64,000 nt of DNA from Microcella frigidaquae (lineage in GTDB: Bacteria; Actinomycetota; Actinomycetes; Actinomycetales; Microbacteriaceae): NCBI RefSeq assembly GCF_014200395.1, contig NZ_JACHBS010000001.1, positions 2,418,001 through 2,482,000 of the forward strand. The letters run 5' to 3'. Made by a program: the position numbers and the translations under genes. Within the stretch, counting starts at the first letter, position 1. Every line of letters starts with the position of its first letter. The notes beneath the pieces were generated by a model that saw nothing but the letters and a program-made list of their open reading frames with translations, searched no databases and was not told where the DNA came from. Shown here one piece after another: positions 30,015-39,583 of the stretch.

Positions 30015-30205
30015 TATGGTGTGAACATCGGCCGGGGGAGCCGACTGGCAGCACCGGGGGGATCGGTGCGAGGCTCGCAGGGGCCGCTCAGGGGGGCTCT
30101 TCCGTCGTGCAGGTTTCCCGCCACGCGATTCTCCGCGAGACGGGAAGGGCCTGCGAGCGATCCAAGCCCCCCCCTTGCCATCGCTCGCAGGCCTGTTTCC
30201 ATTCT
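30015..30205 (+). ncRNA. Candidate structured RNA upstream of proS
   Basis: Part of a 368-base gene-free gap. A -10 box TATGGT (30015-30020) with CTGACC upstream suggests a transcript starting near 30027. Hairpin 1: GCACCG / CGGTGC (30051-30069) with loop GGGGGAT. Hairpin 2: TTCCCG / CGGGAA with an inner CGCG / CGCG stem (30115-30146). Hairpin 3: a perfect 14-base stem (30148-30161 and 30180-30193) whose loop refolds as CAAG / CTTG around a C-run, followed by a T-rich tail, so a strong terminator. GCTCGCAGG (30073-30081) can pair with 30150-30158 and compete with hairpin 3. The C-rich loop recalls the actinobacterial 6C RNA, but the match is unproven. No convincing protein is encoded. Confidence 0.55.
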
Positions 30206-30257
30206 GCCTCAGGCCGCCAGTGCCGAGGCGAAGAAGGTTCATGCTGCGTCGCGCCGG

Positions 30258-30263
30258 TAGTCT
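30258..30263 (+). promoter_or_regulatory. -10 box TAGTCT, leaderless proS
   Basis: TAGTCT ends six bases before GTG 30270, with no ribosome binding site, which points to a leaderless proS mRNA independent of the upstream RNA. Confidence 0.55.
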
Positions 30264-30269
30264 GACCAG

Positions 30270-32039
30270 GTGACAACGCGCCTCTCCCAGCTCTTCGTCC
30301 GCACGCTCCGCGACGACCCGGCCGACGCCGAGGTCGCGAGCCACCGCCTGCTCGTCCGGGCGGGGTACATCCGCCGCCAGGCGCCGGGGGTGTTCGCCTG
30401 GCTGCCCCTCGGGCTCAAGGTGCGGCGCCGCGTCGAGCAGGTCGTCCGCGAGGAGATGGCCGCCGCCGGTGCGCAGGAGGTGCACTTCCCCGCGCTGCTG
30501 CCGCGCGAGCCCTACGAGGCTACGGGTCGCTGGGAGGAGTACGGCGACGGCATCTTCCGGCTGAAGGACCGCCGCGGGGCCGACTACCTGCTCGCCCCCA
30601 CGCACGAGGAGGTCTTCACCCTCATGGTGAAGGACCTCTACTCGTCGTACAAGGACCTCCCGCTCTGCATCTACCAGATCCAGGACAAGTACCGCGATGA
30701 GGCGCGGCCCCGTGCCGGCCTGCTGCGCGGCCGCGAGTTCTCGATGAAGGACGCCTACTCGTTCGACGTCGACGACGCCGGCCTCGACGCCTCGTACCAG
30801 GCGCAGCGCGACGCCTACGAGCGCATCTTTCAGCGCCTCGGTCTCGAGTACGTGATCGTGCAGGCCGACGCCGGTGCCATGGGCGGCTCGCGCAGCGAGG
30901 AGTTCCTGCACCCCATCGCCATCGGCGAAGACACCTTCGTGCGCTCAGCCGGCGGCTACGCCGCCAACGTGGAGGCGTACCGCACCCCGGCCGCCGCGCC
31001 GGTCGATGCGAGCGGGGTGCCCGCGGCGATCATCCACGACTCGCCCGAGACCCCCACGATCGCGACCCTCGTCGCCCTGTCGAACGAGCGCTACCCGCGC
31101 GACGACCGCCCCTGGGAGGCGGCCGACACGCTGAAGAACGTCGTGCTGCGGCTCACCGCTCTGGACGGCACGCGCGAGCTCGTCGTCGTCGGCGTTCCCG
31201 GCGATCGCGAGGTCGACATGAAGCGGGCCGAGGTGGCCTTCGCGCCCGCGGCCGTCGAGGCCGCGACCGAGGAGGACTTCGCCGCGCACCCCGGCCTCGT
31301 GAAGGGCTACATCGGCCCGTGGGGCCCGAACGGCCCGGTGTTGGGGGAGACCTCGAGCACGGGCATCCGGTACCTGCTCGACCCGCGCGTCGCCGACGGC
31401 ACCGCCTGGGTCACGGGCGCCAACGCGCACGAGAAGCACGTCTACCACCTGGTCGCCGGCCGCGACTTCACGGCTGACGGCGTCGCCGACATCGCGGAGG
31501 TGCGCCCCGGCGACCCCGCGCCCGATGGCAGCGGCCCCGTCGAGCTCGCGCGCGGCATGGAGATCGGCCACGTCTTCCAGCTCGGGCGCAAGTACGCCGA
31601 GGCGCTCGGCCTGCAGGTGCTCGACGAGAACGGCAAGCTCGTCACCGTCACCATGGGCTCGTACGGCATCGGGGTCACCCGCATTATGGCGGTCATCGCC
31701 GAGAACGCGCACGACGAGAAGGGCCTCATCTGGCCCCGCGAGGTCGCGCCCTTCGACGTGCACGTGGTCGCCGCGGGCCGCGACGACGTCGCCTACGAGG
31801 TCGCCGAGACGCTCGTCGCCGAGCTCGACGCCGCGGGCCTCGACACCCTCTACGACGACCGCCCGAAGGTCTCGCCCGGCGTGAAGTTCGGCGACGCCGA
31901 GCTCATCGGTGTGCCGCTCATCGTCGTCGTCGGCCGGGGTGCCGCCGACGGTCGTGTCGAGCTGTGGAACCGCGCCACGGGCGAGCGCGACGAGGTCGCG
32001 CTGCACGAGGTGCTGCCGCGGCTGCGCGCCGCGGGCTAG
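30270..32039 (+). CDS. proS: Prolyl-tRNA synthetase (bacterial type)
   Basis: 589 residues, full length. Class II aminoacyl-tRNA synthetase that charges tRNA-Pro. Motif 1 region [20 protein letters not shown], motif 2 [20 protein letters not shown], an editing (INS) domain between motifs 2 and 3 (about 220-400), motif 3 [16 protein letters not shown], and a C-terminal anticodon-binding domain ending ...[11 protein letters not shown]. Translation starts at GTG 30270. It precedes the nusA-infB transcription/translation block. Confidence 0.97.
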   Translation: MTTRLSQLFVRTLRDDPADAEVASHRLLVRAGYIRRQAPGVFAWLPLGLKVRRRVEQVVREEMAAAGAQEVHFPALLPREPYEATGRWEEYGDGIFRLKDRRGADYLLAPTHEEVFTLMVKDLYSSYKDLPLCIYQIQDKYRDEARPRAGLLRGREFSMKDAYSFDVDDAGLDASYQAQRDAYERIFQRLGLEYVIVQADAGAMGGSRSEEFLHPIAIGEDTFVRSAGGYAANVEAYRTPAAAPVDASGVPAAIIHDSPETPTIATLVALSNERYPRDDRPWEAADTLKNVVLRLTALDGTRELVVVGVPGDREVDMKRAEVAFAPAAVEAATEEDFAAHPGLVKGYIGPWGPNGPVLGETSSTGIRYLLDPRVADGTAWVTGANAHEKHVYHLVAGRDFTADGVADIAEVRPGDPAPDGSGPVELARGMEIGHVFQLGRKYAEALGLQVLDENGKLVTVTMGSYGIGVTRIMAVIAENAHDEKGLIWPREVAPFDVHVVAAGRDDVAYEVAETLVAELDAAGLDTLYDDRPKVSPGVKFGDAELIGVPLIVVVGRGAADGRVELWNRATGERDEVALHEVLPRLRAAG

Positions 32040-32054
32040 ACCGACTCGGGTATC

Positions 32055-32081
32055 GTGAGGGGTCGCACCGCGATCCCTCAC
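32055..32081 (+). promoter_or_regulatory. 12-base-pair hairpin in nusA leader
   Basis: GTGAGGGGTCGC / GCGATCCCTCAC (one G-U pair) around an ACC triloop, between proS and nusA. A possible -10 box TATCGT (32051-32056) runs into its 5' arm. It could be an attenuator, terminator or operator for nusA; there is no T-run after it. Confidence 0.5.
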
Positions 32082-32118
32082 GGGAGGCGCGTCTCAACCG
32101 AATAGCGGAGGTACCGAC

Positions 32119-33120
32119 GTGGACATCGACCTGAGCATCCTGAGGATGATGGAGCGCGAGCGGGAGATCCCGTTCGACGAGCTCGTCCAGATCATCGAGC
32201 AGGCCATCCTCACCGCCTATCTCAAGCACACCGGGCGCGACGACCACCGGGGCACCGACCACCCGCACCCGCAGCCCCGCGTCGAGCTCGATCGCAAGAC
32301 CGGCCACGTCACCGTGTACATCCCCGAGCTCGCCGAGGACGGCACGGTCGTGGGCGAGGTGCCCGACAGCCCCGATGACTTCGGCCGCATCGCCGCCTTC
32401 GCCGCCAAGCAGGTCATCAACCAGCGGCTGCGCGACATCGGCGACGACCGCGTGCTCGGCGAGTTCAAGGGCCGCGAGGGCGACATCGTCGCCGGTGTGA
32501 TCCAGCAGGGCCCCAACCCGCGCATGGTGCACATCGACCTCGGCGCCGTCGAGGCGATCCTGCCGCCGGAGGAGCAGGTGCCGGGCGAGGAGTACCCGCA
32601 CGGCGCGCGCATCCGCGTCTACGTCACGAGCGTCTCGAAGGGACTCAAGGGCCCGCAGATCTCCGTCAGCCGCACCCACCCCTCGCTCGTGCGCAAGCTG
32701 TTCGCGCTCGAGGTGCCCGAGATCGCCAGCGGCGTCGTCGAGATCACGGCGCTTGCCCGCGAGGCCGGCCACCGCACGAAGATCGCGGTGCGCTCGACCG
32801 AGCCCGGTGTGAACGCGAAGGGCGCTTGCATCGGCGAGCTCGGCCAGCGCGTGCGCGCCGTCACCGCCGAGCTGGGCGGTGAGAAGATCGACATCGTCGA
32901 CCACTCCGACGACCTGGCCGCCTTCGTGGCGAACGCGCTGTCGCCCGCGAAGGTCTCGAGCGCCTTCGTCATCGACCCCGCGACCAAGGCCGTGCGCGCC
33001 CTCGTGCCCGACTACCAGTTGTCGCTCGCCATCGGCAAGGAGGGCCAGAACGCTCGCCTCGCCGCGAAGCTGACGGGCGCGAAGATCGACATCCAGCCCG
33101 ATTCGGTGATGGACGAGTAG
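32119..33120 (+). CDS. nusA: Transcription termination/antitermination factor NusA
   Basis: 333 residues. N-terminal RNA-polymerase-binding domain with an added histidine-rich insert ([13 protein letters not shown], about 41-53), an S1 domain (about 110-180, [16 protein letters not shown]) and two KH domains ([20 protein letters not shown] near the end). It lacks the acidic repeats of proteobacterial NusA, as is normal in actinobacteria. The GTG start is preceded by GGAGG. No rimP gene stands before it. Confidence 0.96.
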   Translation: MDIDLSILRMMEREREIPFDELVQIIEQAILTAYLKHTGRDDHRGTDHPHPQPRVELDRKTGHVTVYIPELAEDGTVVGEVPDSPDDFGRIAAFAAKQVINQRLRDIGDDRVLGEFKGREGDIVAGVIQQGPNPRMVHIDLGAVEAILPPEEQVPGEEYPHGARIRVYVTSVSKGLKGPQISVSRTHPSLVRKLFALEVPEIASGVVEITALAREAGHRTKIAVRSTEPGVNAKGACIGELGQRVRAVTAELGGEKIDIVDHSDDLAAFVANALSPAKVSSAFVIDPATKAVRALVPDYQLSLAIGKEGQNARLAAKLTGAKIDIQPDSVMDE

Positions 33121-33133
33121 CCCGGGGGCTACA

Positions 33134-33439
33134 ATGGAACCCGTCAGAACCTGCCTCGGCTGCCGCCAGCGGGCTCCGCGCTCCTCGCTCACGAGGGTCG
33201 TGGCGCGCGATGGGGTTGTCGTGGTGGATGCTCCGGCCCGACTTCCGGGCAGGGGCGCGTGGGTGCACGGCACCCGCGACTGCGTCGAAACCGCCACCGT
33301 GCGGCGGGCCTGGGCCCGCGCGCTGCGCGTGCCGGGTCCGCTCGACGCGGCAGGGGTTCTGGCGTCCATCGGGTCTGCGCCCACCACCGGGGCAGAACCC
33401 ACCAGAGAACAGGCTGATCGGCACATGGACAAGTCATGA
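33134..33439 (+). CDS. ylxR: YlxR-family RNA-binding protein (DUF448)
   Basis: 101 residues. The family motif PVRTCLGCRQRAPRSSLTRV is at residues 3-22, followed by the GRGAWVHGTRDCVETA segment. YlxR is a small nucleoid or RNA-associated protein always found between nusA and infB. A GTAGCC / GGCTAC hairpin (33117-33132) ends two bases before the ATG and could mask it. TACAAT (33130-33135) overlaps the start codon and resembles a -10 box, possibly an internal promoter for infB. Confidence 0.93.
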   Translation: MEPVRTCLGCRQRAPRSSLTRVVARDGVVVVDAPARLPGRGAWVHGTRDCVETATVRRAWARALRVPGPLDAAGVLASIGSAPTTGAEPTREQADRHMDKS

Positions 33440-33456
33440 GCGGCTCGAAATGAGTT

Positions 33457-33496
33457 CCGTTAGGCACTAACGGTCCGCCCCTGCCTGGGAGCGGAC
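33457..33496 (+). promoter_or_regulatory. Two overlapping hairpins in infB leader
   Basis: CCGTTAG-GCA-CTAACGG (33457-33473) shares one base with GTCCGC-N12-GCGGAC (33473-33496). Both lie between ylxR and the infB ribosome binding site (CAGGAGA) and may modulate infB translation. Confidence 0.4.
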
Positions 33497-33511
33497 CCAG
33501 ACAGGAGAATT

Positions 33512-36181
33512 GTGGCTGCAAAACCACGCGTGCACGAGATCGCGAGCGAGCTCGGCATCGAAAGCAAGGTCGCCCTCGAGAAGCTCAAGGAGCTCGGCGA
33601 ATTCGTCAAGGGTCCGTCGTCGACCATCGAGCCGCCCGTTGCGCGCAAGCTGCGCGCCGCGCTCGAGGCCGAGGGCATCACGGCCCCGAAGGCCGCGGAG
33701 AAGCCGGCGGCTAAGGCCCCCGCGAAGCCCGCGGCGCCCGCACCGGCCCCCGCTCCGGCTCCCGAGCAGCCCGCTGCCGAGACCCCTGCTCCGGCTCCGG
33801 CGGCTCCCACCACCCCGGCCGCGCCGGCCGCTCCCGCGGCAGAGGGTGACGCGCCCGCGAAGGCTCCGGCCGCGCCCGGCACTCCGCGCCCCGGCAACAA
33901 CCCCTTCGCCTCCCAGCAGGGCATGGCGCGCCCCGGTACCCCGCGCCCGGGCAACAACCCCTTCTCGTCGACCCAGGGCATGCCGCGTCCGGGCGGCGGC
34001 GCGATCCCGCGCCCGAGCGCTCCGCGTCCGGGAGCTCCGCGTCCCGGTGCCCCGCGCCCCGACGGTGCGGGTCGTCCCGGTGGCCCGCGCGCTCCCTTCC
34101 AGCAGCGCACGGGCGGCCCCGGTCGCCCGGCCGGCGCGGGCGGCTTCCGCCCCGGCGGTCCCGGTGCGGGCGGCGGCGGCTTCGGCGCGCCCCGTCCGGG
34201 CGGTGCCGGTGGCGGCCGCGGTCGCGGCCCCGGCGGCGGCACGGCCGGCGCGTTCGGTCGCGGTGGCGGCAAGTCGAAGGCCCGCAAGTCGAAGCGGACG
34301 AAGCGGCAAGAGTTCGAGATGCGGGAGGCGCCGACCGTTGGCGGCGTCAGCGTTCCCCGCGGCGACGGCAAGACGGTCATCCGTCTGCGTCAGGGCGCCT
34401 CGATCACCGACTTCGCCGACAAGCTCGAGACGGCGACGGGCATCAGCTGCCCTCCCGGCAACCTCGTGACCGTGCTCTTCCACCTCGGTGAGATGGCCAC
34501 GGCGACCGAGTCTCTCGACGGCGCCACCTTCGAGGTGCTCGGCGCCGAGCTGGGCTGGCGCATCGAGATCGTCTCGCCCGAAGACGAGGACAAGGAGCTC
34601 CTGGAGAGCTTCGACATCGACCTCGACGCGGAGGAGGACGAGGACGACCTCGTCATCCGTCCGCCCGTGGTCACCGTCATGGGCCACGTCGACCACGGCA
34701 AGACCCGTCTGCTCGACGCGATCCGCAAGACGAACGTCGGCGGCGGTGAGGCGGGTGGCATCACCCAGCACATCGGCGCCTACCAGATCTGGACGGAGCA
34801 CGAGGAGATCGAGCGCGCCATCACCTTCATCGACACCCCGGGTCACGAGGCGTTCACCGCCATGCGTGCCCGTGGTGCGCAGGTGACCGACGTGGCGATC
34901 CTCGTGGTCGCCGCCGACGACGGCATCATGCCGCAGACGGTCGAGGCGCTGAACCACGCGCAGGCCGCCGGTGTGCCGATCGTCGTCGCGGTCAACAAGG
35001 TCGACAAGGAGGGGGCCAACCCCGCCAAGGTGCGCCAGCAGCTCACCGAGTTCGGTCTCGTCGCGGAGGAGTACGGCGGCGACACGATGTTCATCGATGT
35101 CTCCGCCCTTCAGGGCAAGGGCATCGTCGAGCTCCTCGATGCGGTCCTCCTGACGGCGGATGCGGGGCTCGACCTGCGCGCCAACCCCCACCGCACCGCG
35201 CGTGGTGTCGCCATCGAGGCCCGGCTCGACAAGGGCCGCGGCTCGGTCGCGACCGTGCTCATCCAGTCGGGAACCCTGCGGGTCGGCGACGCCATCGTCG
35301 CGGGCACGGCCTACGGCCGCGTGCGGGCGATGATGGACGAGAACGGCGAGAAGGTCGACGAGGCCTACCCCTCGCGTCCGGTACAGGTGCAGGGTCTGTC
35401 GAGCGTTCCGCGCGCCGGCGACACCTTCATCGTCACCGACGACGACCGCACCGCGCGGCAGATCGCCGAGAAGCGCGAGGCCGCCGAGCGCAACGCCCAG
35501 CTGGCGAAGGCGCGCAAGCGCATCAGCCTCGAGGACTTCACCAAGGCTCTCGAGGACGGCAAGGTCGAGTCGCTCAACCTCATCATCAAGGGTGACGTCT
35601 CCGGTGCCGTCGAGGCCCTGGAGGAGGCGCTGCTCAAGATCGAGGTCGACGATAGCGTGCAGCTGCGCATCATCCACCGCGGTGTGGGTGCCGTGACCGA
35701 GAGCGATGTGAACCTGGCGACGATCGACAACGCGATCATCGTGGGCTTCAACGTGCGGCCCGACACGAAGGCGCGCGAGCGCGCTCAGCGCGAGGGCGTC
35801 GACATCCGCTTCTACTCCGTCATCTACTCGGCGCTCGAGGAGATCGAGAGCTCGCTCAAGGGCATGCTCAAGCCGGAGTACGAGGAGGTGCAGTCGGGCG
35901 TCGCGGAGATCCGCGAGGTCTTCCGCTCGTCGAAGTTCGGCAACATCGCCGGTGTCATCGTGCGCAGTGGCACGATCACGCGCAACGCCAAGGCGCGCGT
36001 GATCCGCGACGGCGTCGTGGTGGGCGACAACCTCGCCATCGAGTCGCTCCGCCGCTTCAAGGATGACGTCACCGAGGTCAAGACCGACTTCGAGTGCGGT
36101 ATCGGTCTCGGCAAGTTCAACGACATCCAGATCGGCGACGAGATCGAGACCATCGAGATGAAGGAGAAGGTGCGCGCCTAG
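33512..36181 (+). CDS. infB: Translation initiation factor IF-2
   Basis: 889 residues. IF2_N domain at the start ([20 protein letters not shown]), a long Ala/Pro/Gly/Arg-rich low-complexity arm (about 45-265), then the GTPase core: G1 GHVDHGKT (about 391), G3 DTPGHEAF, G4 NKVD, then domains II-IV ending in the fMet-tRNA-binding part. It places initiator tRNA on the ribosome. The GTG start follows CAGGAGAA. The [17 protein letters not shown] repeats of the N-terminal arm are typical of high-GC actinobacteria. Confidence 0.98.
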   Translation: MAAKPRVHEIASELGIESKVALEKLKELGEFVKGPSSTIEPPVARKLRAALEAEGITAPKAAEKPAAKAPAKPAAPAPAPAPAPEQPAAETPAPAPAAPTTPAAPAAPAAEGDAPAKAPAAPGTPRPGNNPFASQQGMARPGTPRPGNNPFSSTQGMPRPGGGAIPRPSAPRPGAPRPGAPRPDGAGRPGGPRAPFQQRTGGPGRPAGAGGFRPGGPGAGGGGFGAPRPGGAGGGRGRGPGGGTAGAFGRGGGKSKARKSKRTKRQEFEMREAPTVGGVSVPRGDGKTVIRLRQGASITDFADKLETATGISCPPGNLVTVLFHLGEMATATESLDGATFEVLGAELGWRIEIVSPEDEDKELLESFDIDLDAEEDEDDLVIRPPVVTVMGHVDHGKTRLLDAIRKTNVGGGEAGGITQHIGAYQIWTEHEEIERAITFIDTPGHEAFTAMRARGAQVTDVAILVVAADDGIMPQTVEALNHAQAAGVPIVVAVNKVDKEGANPAKVRQQLTEFGLVAEEYGGDTMFIDVSALQGKGIVELLDAVLLTADAGLDLRANPHRTARGVAIEARLDKGRGSVATVLIQSGTLRVGDAIVAGTAYGRVRAMMDENGEKVDEAYPSRPVQVQGLSSVPRAGDTFIVTDDDRTARQIAEKREAAERNAQLAKARKRISLEDFTKALEDGKVESLNLIIKGDVSGAVEALEEALLKIEVDDSVQLRIIHRGVGAVTESDVNLATIDNAIIVGFNVRPDTKARERAQREGVDIRFYSVIYSALEEIESSLKGMLKPEYEEVQSGVAEIREVFRSSKFGNIAGVIVRSGTITRNAKARVIRDGVVVGDNLAIESLRRFKDDVTEVKTDFECGIGLGKFNDIQIGDEIETIEMKEKVRA

Positions 36182-36291
36182 CGCGGACCGCGCGCGCCTC
36201 CGGGCGTGCGCCGAGCGGGCCCGTCACGTTCTGTGCGGGGCGGGCCCGCATCCACCGCCCCTCTGGGCACAGCGGCAGTCAGGAGACGCTC

Positions 36292-36735
36292 ATGGCAGGC
36301 AACCCCCGCGCCCGCAAGGTCGCCGACCGCATCAAGGAGGTCGTCGCGCAGCGGCTCGAGAAGGGTCTTCGCGACCCGCGCCTCGGGTTCGTGACGATCA
36401 CCGACGTGCAGGTGACCGGCGACCTGCAGCACGCCTCGATCTTCTACACGGTGTACGGCACCGACGAGGAGCGCGCCGACAGCGCCGCTGCGCTGAAGGC
36501 GGCGACCGGGATGCTGCGCACCGAGGTCGGCCGCAACCTGAACACCCGGCTCACCCCGAGCATCGAGTTCATTCTCGACGGCATCCCCGAGAACGCCGCC
36601 TCGATCGAGGCGCTGCTGCGGGAGGCGCGGGAGCGCGATGCCGCGACCGAATCCCTCGCGGCGACCGCCGAGTACGCCGGCGACCCCGACCCCTACGTCA
36701 CCCCGCGCGAGCGCGACGAGGAGGCTGACGACTGA
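36292..36735 (+). CDS. rbfA: 30S ribosome-binding factor A
   Basis: 147 residues. KH-type fold that aids 16S rRNA 5'-end maturation. The N-terminus RARKVADRIKEVVAQRLEKG and LRDPRLGFVTITDVQVTGDL are diagnostic, as is RTEVGRNLNTRLTPSIEFI. The acidic C-terminal tail is extended. AGGAG precedes the ATG; the open frame upstream is non-coding. truB, the usual next gene, is absent here. Confidence 0.96.
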   Translation: MAGNPRARKVADRIKEVVAQRLEKGLRDPRLGFVTITDVQVTGDLQHASIFYTVYGTDEERADSAAALKAATGMLRTEVGRNLNTRLTPSIEFILDGIPENAASIEALLREARERDAATESLAATAEYAGDPDPYVTPRERDEEADD

Positions 36736-36757
36736 GTCGACCCGCTCCTGCGGCGAC
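36736..36757. terminator. Hairpin between convergent genes
   Basis: GTCG-AC-CCGC-TCCT-GCGG-CGAC directly after the rbfA stop and just before the stop of the minus-strand small gene. Stem of 4+4 pairs with a two-base bulge. Confidence 0.5.
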
Positions 36758-36759
36758 GC

Positions 36760-36912
36760 CTAGAAGGTGAAGTCGTAGGGCAGGTAGATCGTGCCGGTGT
36801 TGAAGATCGCGGCGGCGGCGAACACCAGACCCGGAACGACGATCAGCACGGTCATCACACCGAACAGCCCGACCGTGAACTTCTCGCTGCGGGTCAGGGG
36901 GCGCTTCTCCAT
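36760..36912 (-). CDS. Small single-span membrane protein
   Basis: 50 residues: basic start MEKRPLTRSEK, one transmembrane helix (about 12-37) and a short outer tail. GGAGG stands four bases before the ATG, which decides this start within a longer open frame. No family is recognised. The hydrophobic helix with a Lys/Arg flank and the clean ribosome binding site support a real gene. Confidence 0.65.
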   Translation of the reverse strand: MEKRPLTRSEKFTVGLFGVMTVLIVVPGLVFAAAAIFNTGTIYLPYDFTF

Positions 36913-37009
36913 CGATCCTCCGATCAGGGCGGGTGCTGTGCGGCCATCGTACCGAACGGCGGGCGCGGCACCCTGAGCGTGCGCCCCGGAGCGTGCCGCC
37001 GTCGCGGCC

Positions 37010-37909
37010 TCAGTCGGGCAGGCGATAGCCCGTCTCCGGCGCGCCGACAGCGAGGCCGTCGCGCAGCAGGCCGGCGAGCGCGCGCTCCCGCTGCACGGCA
37101 TCGGGCCAGAGCAGCTCGATCGCCTCGGCCGGCACCGGCCCGTCGCTGTGCCGCAGCGCGCGCATGATGAGCCCGCGCACCTGACGGTCGCTGCCCTCGT
37201 AGCGCGCCTGCCGGGGCGCCGCCGGACCCGTGTACGCGGGGTAGCCGGCCGCGCGCCAGGCGCAGAGTTCGGCGATCGGGCAGGCCTCGCATCGCGGGCT
37301 GCGGGCGACGCACACAGTCTGGCCGAGCTCCATCGCTCCGGCGTTGAACGCCTGCGCCTCGGTCGGGTCACTCGGCAGCAGCTCCTGCATGGCGGCGAGG
37401 TCGGCGCGGGTGCGCGCGGGCCCCGCCTCGCCCTGGCCGTGCACCGCGCGGGCGAGCACGCGGCGCGTGTTCACGTCGACCACCGGCACCGGCCTGCCGT
37501 AGGCGAACGCGGCGACGGCGCGGGCGGTGTAGTCGCCGATTCCGGGGAGGGCGAGAAGAGCATCCATGTCGTCGGGGACGACACCCGCATGGCGCTCGCT
37601 GATCGCCATGGCGGCCGCGTGCAGGGCCAGGGCCCGACGCGGGTAGCCGAGGCTCTGCCAGGCGCGCACCGCCTCGGCGGGGGAGTCGGCGGCGAGCGCA
37701 TCGGGCGTGGGCCAGCGGTCGAGCCACTGCTCCAGCCGCGGGATCACGCGGGCGACGGGCGTCTGCTGCAACATGATTTCGCTGACGAGCACGCCCCACG
37801 CGCTGAAGCCGGGCCGCCGCCAGGGCAGGTCGCGGGCGTTCTGCGCGAACCAGGCGACGACGCGGGGCGGGATGCTCGCTCGCCGTTCCTCCTCGCCCGC
37901 ACCCTGCAC
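37010..37909 (-). CDS. mutY: A/G-specific adenine DNA glycosylase
   Basis: 299 residues. Removes adenine mispaired with 8-oxoguanine or G. N-terminal catalytic domain with DLPWRRP, SEIMLQQTPVARVIPRL, the helix-hairpin-helix ALPGIGDYTARAVAAF and the catalytic Asp in VVDVNTRRVLAR. The 4Fe-4S loop is C-x6-C-x2-C-x5-C (CVARSPRCEACPIAELC). The C-terminal recognition domain is short compared with E. coli MutY, as often in actinobacteria. GTG 37909 lies seven bases after TAGAGT (37917-37922, minus strand). Confidence 0.93.
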   Translation of the reverse strand: MQGAGEEERRASIPPRVVAWFAQNARDLPWRRPGFSAWGVLVSEIMLQQTPVARVIPRLEQWLDRWPTPDALAADSPAEAVRAWQSLGYPRRALALHAAAMAISERHAGVVPDDMDALLALPGIGDYTARAVAAFAYGRPVPVVDVNTRRVLARAVHGQGEAGPARTRADLAAMQELLPSDPTEAQAFNAGAMELGQTVCVARSPRCEACPIAELCAWRAAGYPAYTGPAAPRQARYEGSDRQVRGLIMRALRHSDGPVPAEAIELLWPDAVQRERALAGLLRDGLAVGAPETGYRLPD

Positions 37910-37916
37910 GCCCCTC

Positions 37917-37922
37917 ACTCTA
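37917..37922 (-). promoter_or_regulatory. -10 box TAGAGT, leaderless mutY
   Basis: Minus-strand TAGAGT ends seven bases before GTG 37909; there is no ribosome binding site. Confidence 0.5.
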
Positions 37923-38037
37923 CGAGCCGATTCCTGCCAGATTTGGGCGAAACGGGCGCGTGCCCGACTCGGGTTCGCGTGTTCGAGGCGAATCTGGGCG
38001 GCGACGCGCGTGCGGGGCAACTCCCAGCCCGCGGGCC

Positions 38038-38043
38038 TACCGT
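38038..38043 (+). promoter_or_regulatory. -10 box TACCGT, leaderless NAD(P)-binding protein
   Basis: TACCGT ends seven bases before ATG 38051; a GTG at 38042 is an in-frame but less likely start. Confidence 0.5.
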
Positions 38044-38050
38044 GACCGGC

Positions 38051-39523
38051 ATGAGGATGCTCGTCACCGGGGCGACCGGCTACATCGGCGGCCGGCTCGT
38101 TCCGCGGCTGCTCGAGGCCGGGCACGAGGTGCGCGTCATCGTCCGCGACCCCGCACGCCTGCGCGATGTTCCGTGGGTGGACCAGGTCGAGGTGCTCCCG
38201 GGCGATCTCACGCGCGCCACCGACGTCGAGCGGGCGGTCGTGGGGGTGGATGTCCTCTACTACCTCGTGCACTCCATGAGCAGTGCGGGCGACTTCGAGC
38301 GCACCGAACGCCATGTGGCCTCGACGGTCGCGCGAGCGGCCGCGGCCGCCGGTGTGGGGCGCATCGTCTACCTCGGCGGCCTGCATCCCGAGGGGAAGCT
38401 GTCGACGCACCTGCGGAGCCGCAAGGAGGTCGGCGAGATTCTGATGGCCAGCGGGGTCCCGACGGTGGCGCTGCAGGCGGGCGTCGTGATCGGCTCCGGA
38501 TCCGCCAGCTTCGAGATGATCCGGCATCTGACCGAGGTGCTGCCGTACATGCCGGCCCCGAAGTGGGTGCGCAACTTCATCCAGCCGATCGCCGTGCGCG
38601 ACGTGCTGCACTACCTGATCGGCGCGGCGACCCTTCCGGCGACCGTCAACCGCACCTTCGACATCGGCGGCCCCGACGTGCTGCGCTACGGGCAGATGAT
38701 GAACGGGTACGCGGTGGAGGCGGGGCTCAAGCAGCGGCGGATCGCGAGCCTGCCCGTGCTGACTCCGTACCTGGCGAGCCAGTGGGTGAACCTCGTGACC
38801 CCGATTCCGCGATCGCTCGCGGTGCCGATCATCTCGAGCCTGCAGAACGACGCCGTCTGCCGCGAGCACGACATCGATCAGTACATCCCGCCACCGGAGG
38901 GCGGCCTCACGGGCTACCGGCTGGCGGTGCGGTACGCCCTCGCCAAGATGCGGGAGGGCGAGGTCGAGACCAGCTGGCAGAACGCCACGGTGCAGGGCGC
39001 TCCGAGCGACCGGCTGCCGAGCGACTCGGACTGGAGCGGGCACACCGTCTTCACCGACCGCCAGGTCGTCGAGTCGGCCGCGCCGCCCGCAGCGCTCTGG
39101 CGCGTTGTCGAGGGCATCGGCGGGGCGAACGGCTGGTACTCGCTGCCGGTCGCGTGGGCGGCCCGGGGTTGGCTCGACAAGGTGGTTGGGGGAGTGGGAC
39201 TGCGTCGCGGGCGCCGGGATCCCGATCGCCTGGCGGCGGGAGACGCGGTCGACTTCTGGCGTGTGGAGGAGATCGACCGCGGGCGTTTCCTGCGATTGCG
39301 GGCGGAGATGAAGGTTCCCGGTCGGGCCTGGCTCGAGTTCACCGTGGAGCCGCGGCCGGGGGGTGGGTCGCGTCTGATCCAGCGCGCCGTGTTCTTCCCC
39401 AGCGGGCTCGGGGGCCGCCTGTACTGGTTCGGGGTGACGCCGTTCCACGGCATCGTCTTCAGCGGCATGGCGACCACGATCGCCCGCACGGCGGCGACGC
39501 AGATTCAGGTCACGAAACGGTAA
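38051..39523 (+). CDS. NAD(P)-binding/DUF2867 epimerase-like protein
   Basis: 490 residues. N-terminal extended-SDR domain (NmrA-like) with the dinucleotide motif MLVTGATGYIGGRL (3-16), YYLVHSMSS in place of a classical YxxxK and GRIVYLGGLHP. The C-terminal half (about 320-490) is a DUF2867 domain (VFTDRQVVESAAPPAALWRV to the end). This two-domain arrangement is widespread in actinobacteria and usually annotated as a nucleotide-diphosphate-sugar epimerase; its substrate is unknown. The start is ATG 38051, just after a leaderless-type promoter. Confidence 0.88.
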   Translation: MRMLVTGATGYIGGRLVPRLLEAGHEVRVIVRDPARLRDVPWVDQVEVLPGDLTRATDVERAVVGVDVLYYLVHSMSSAGDFERTERHVASTVARAAAAAGVGRIVYLGGLHPEGKLSTHLRSRKEVGEILMASGVPTVALQAGVVIGSGSASFEMIRHLTEVLPYMPAPKWVRNFIQPIAVRDVLHYLIGAATLPATVNRTFDIGGPDVLRYGQMMNGYAVEAGLKQRRIASLPVLTPYLASQWVNLVTPIPRSLAVPIISSLQNDAVCREHDIDQYIPPPEGGLTGYRLAVRYALAKMREGEVETSWQNATVQGAPSDRLPSDSDWSGHTVFTDRQVVESAAPPAALWRVVEGIGGANGWYSLPVAWAARGWLDKVVGGVGLRRGRRDPDRLAAGDAVDFWRVEEIDRGRFLRLRAEMKVPGRAWLEFTVEPRPGGGSRLIQRAVFFPSGLGGRLYWFGVTPFHGIVFSGMATTIARTAATQIQVTKR

Positions 39524-39583
39524 CGGCTGCGCTAGCATGGCGGCACCGCAATGACGCGGTGACCCGTTCCGGAGGCGATACCC

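Noticed and set aside
30027..30205. RNase P, SRP or tmRNA gene
   Set aside because: The conserved cores of these RNAs were looked for by eye and not found.
30021..30260. 79-codon frame inside the candidate RNA
   Set aside because: No ribosome binding site, unusual composition and strong secondary structure favour a non-coding element.
30027..30269. T-box leader for proS
   Set aside because: No AGGGTGGNACCGCG-like antiterminator sequence is present, and proS seems to have its own leaderless promoter.
37910..39538. Upstream extension of the mutY frame
   Set aside because: It overlaps the well-supported DUF2867 gene on the other strand, and MutY starts at about 37909.
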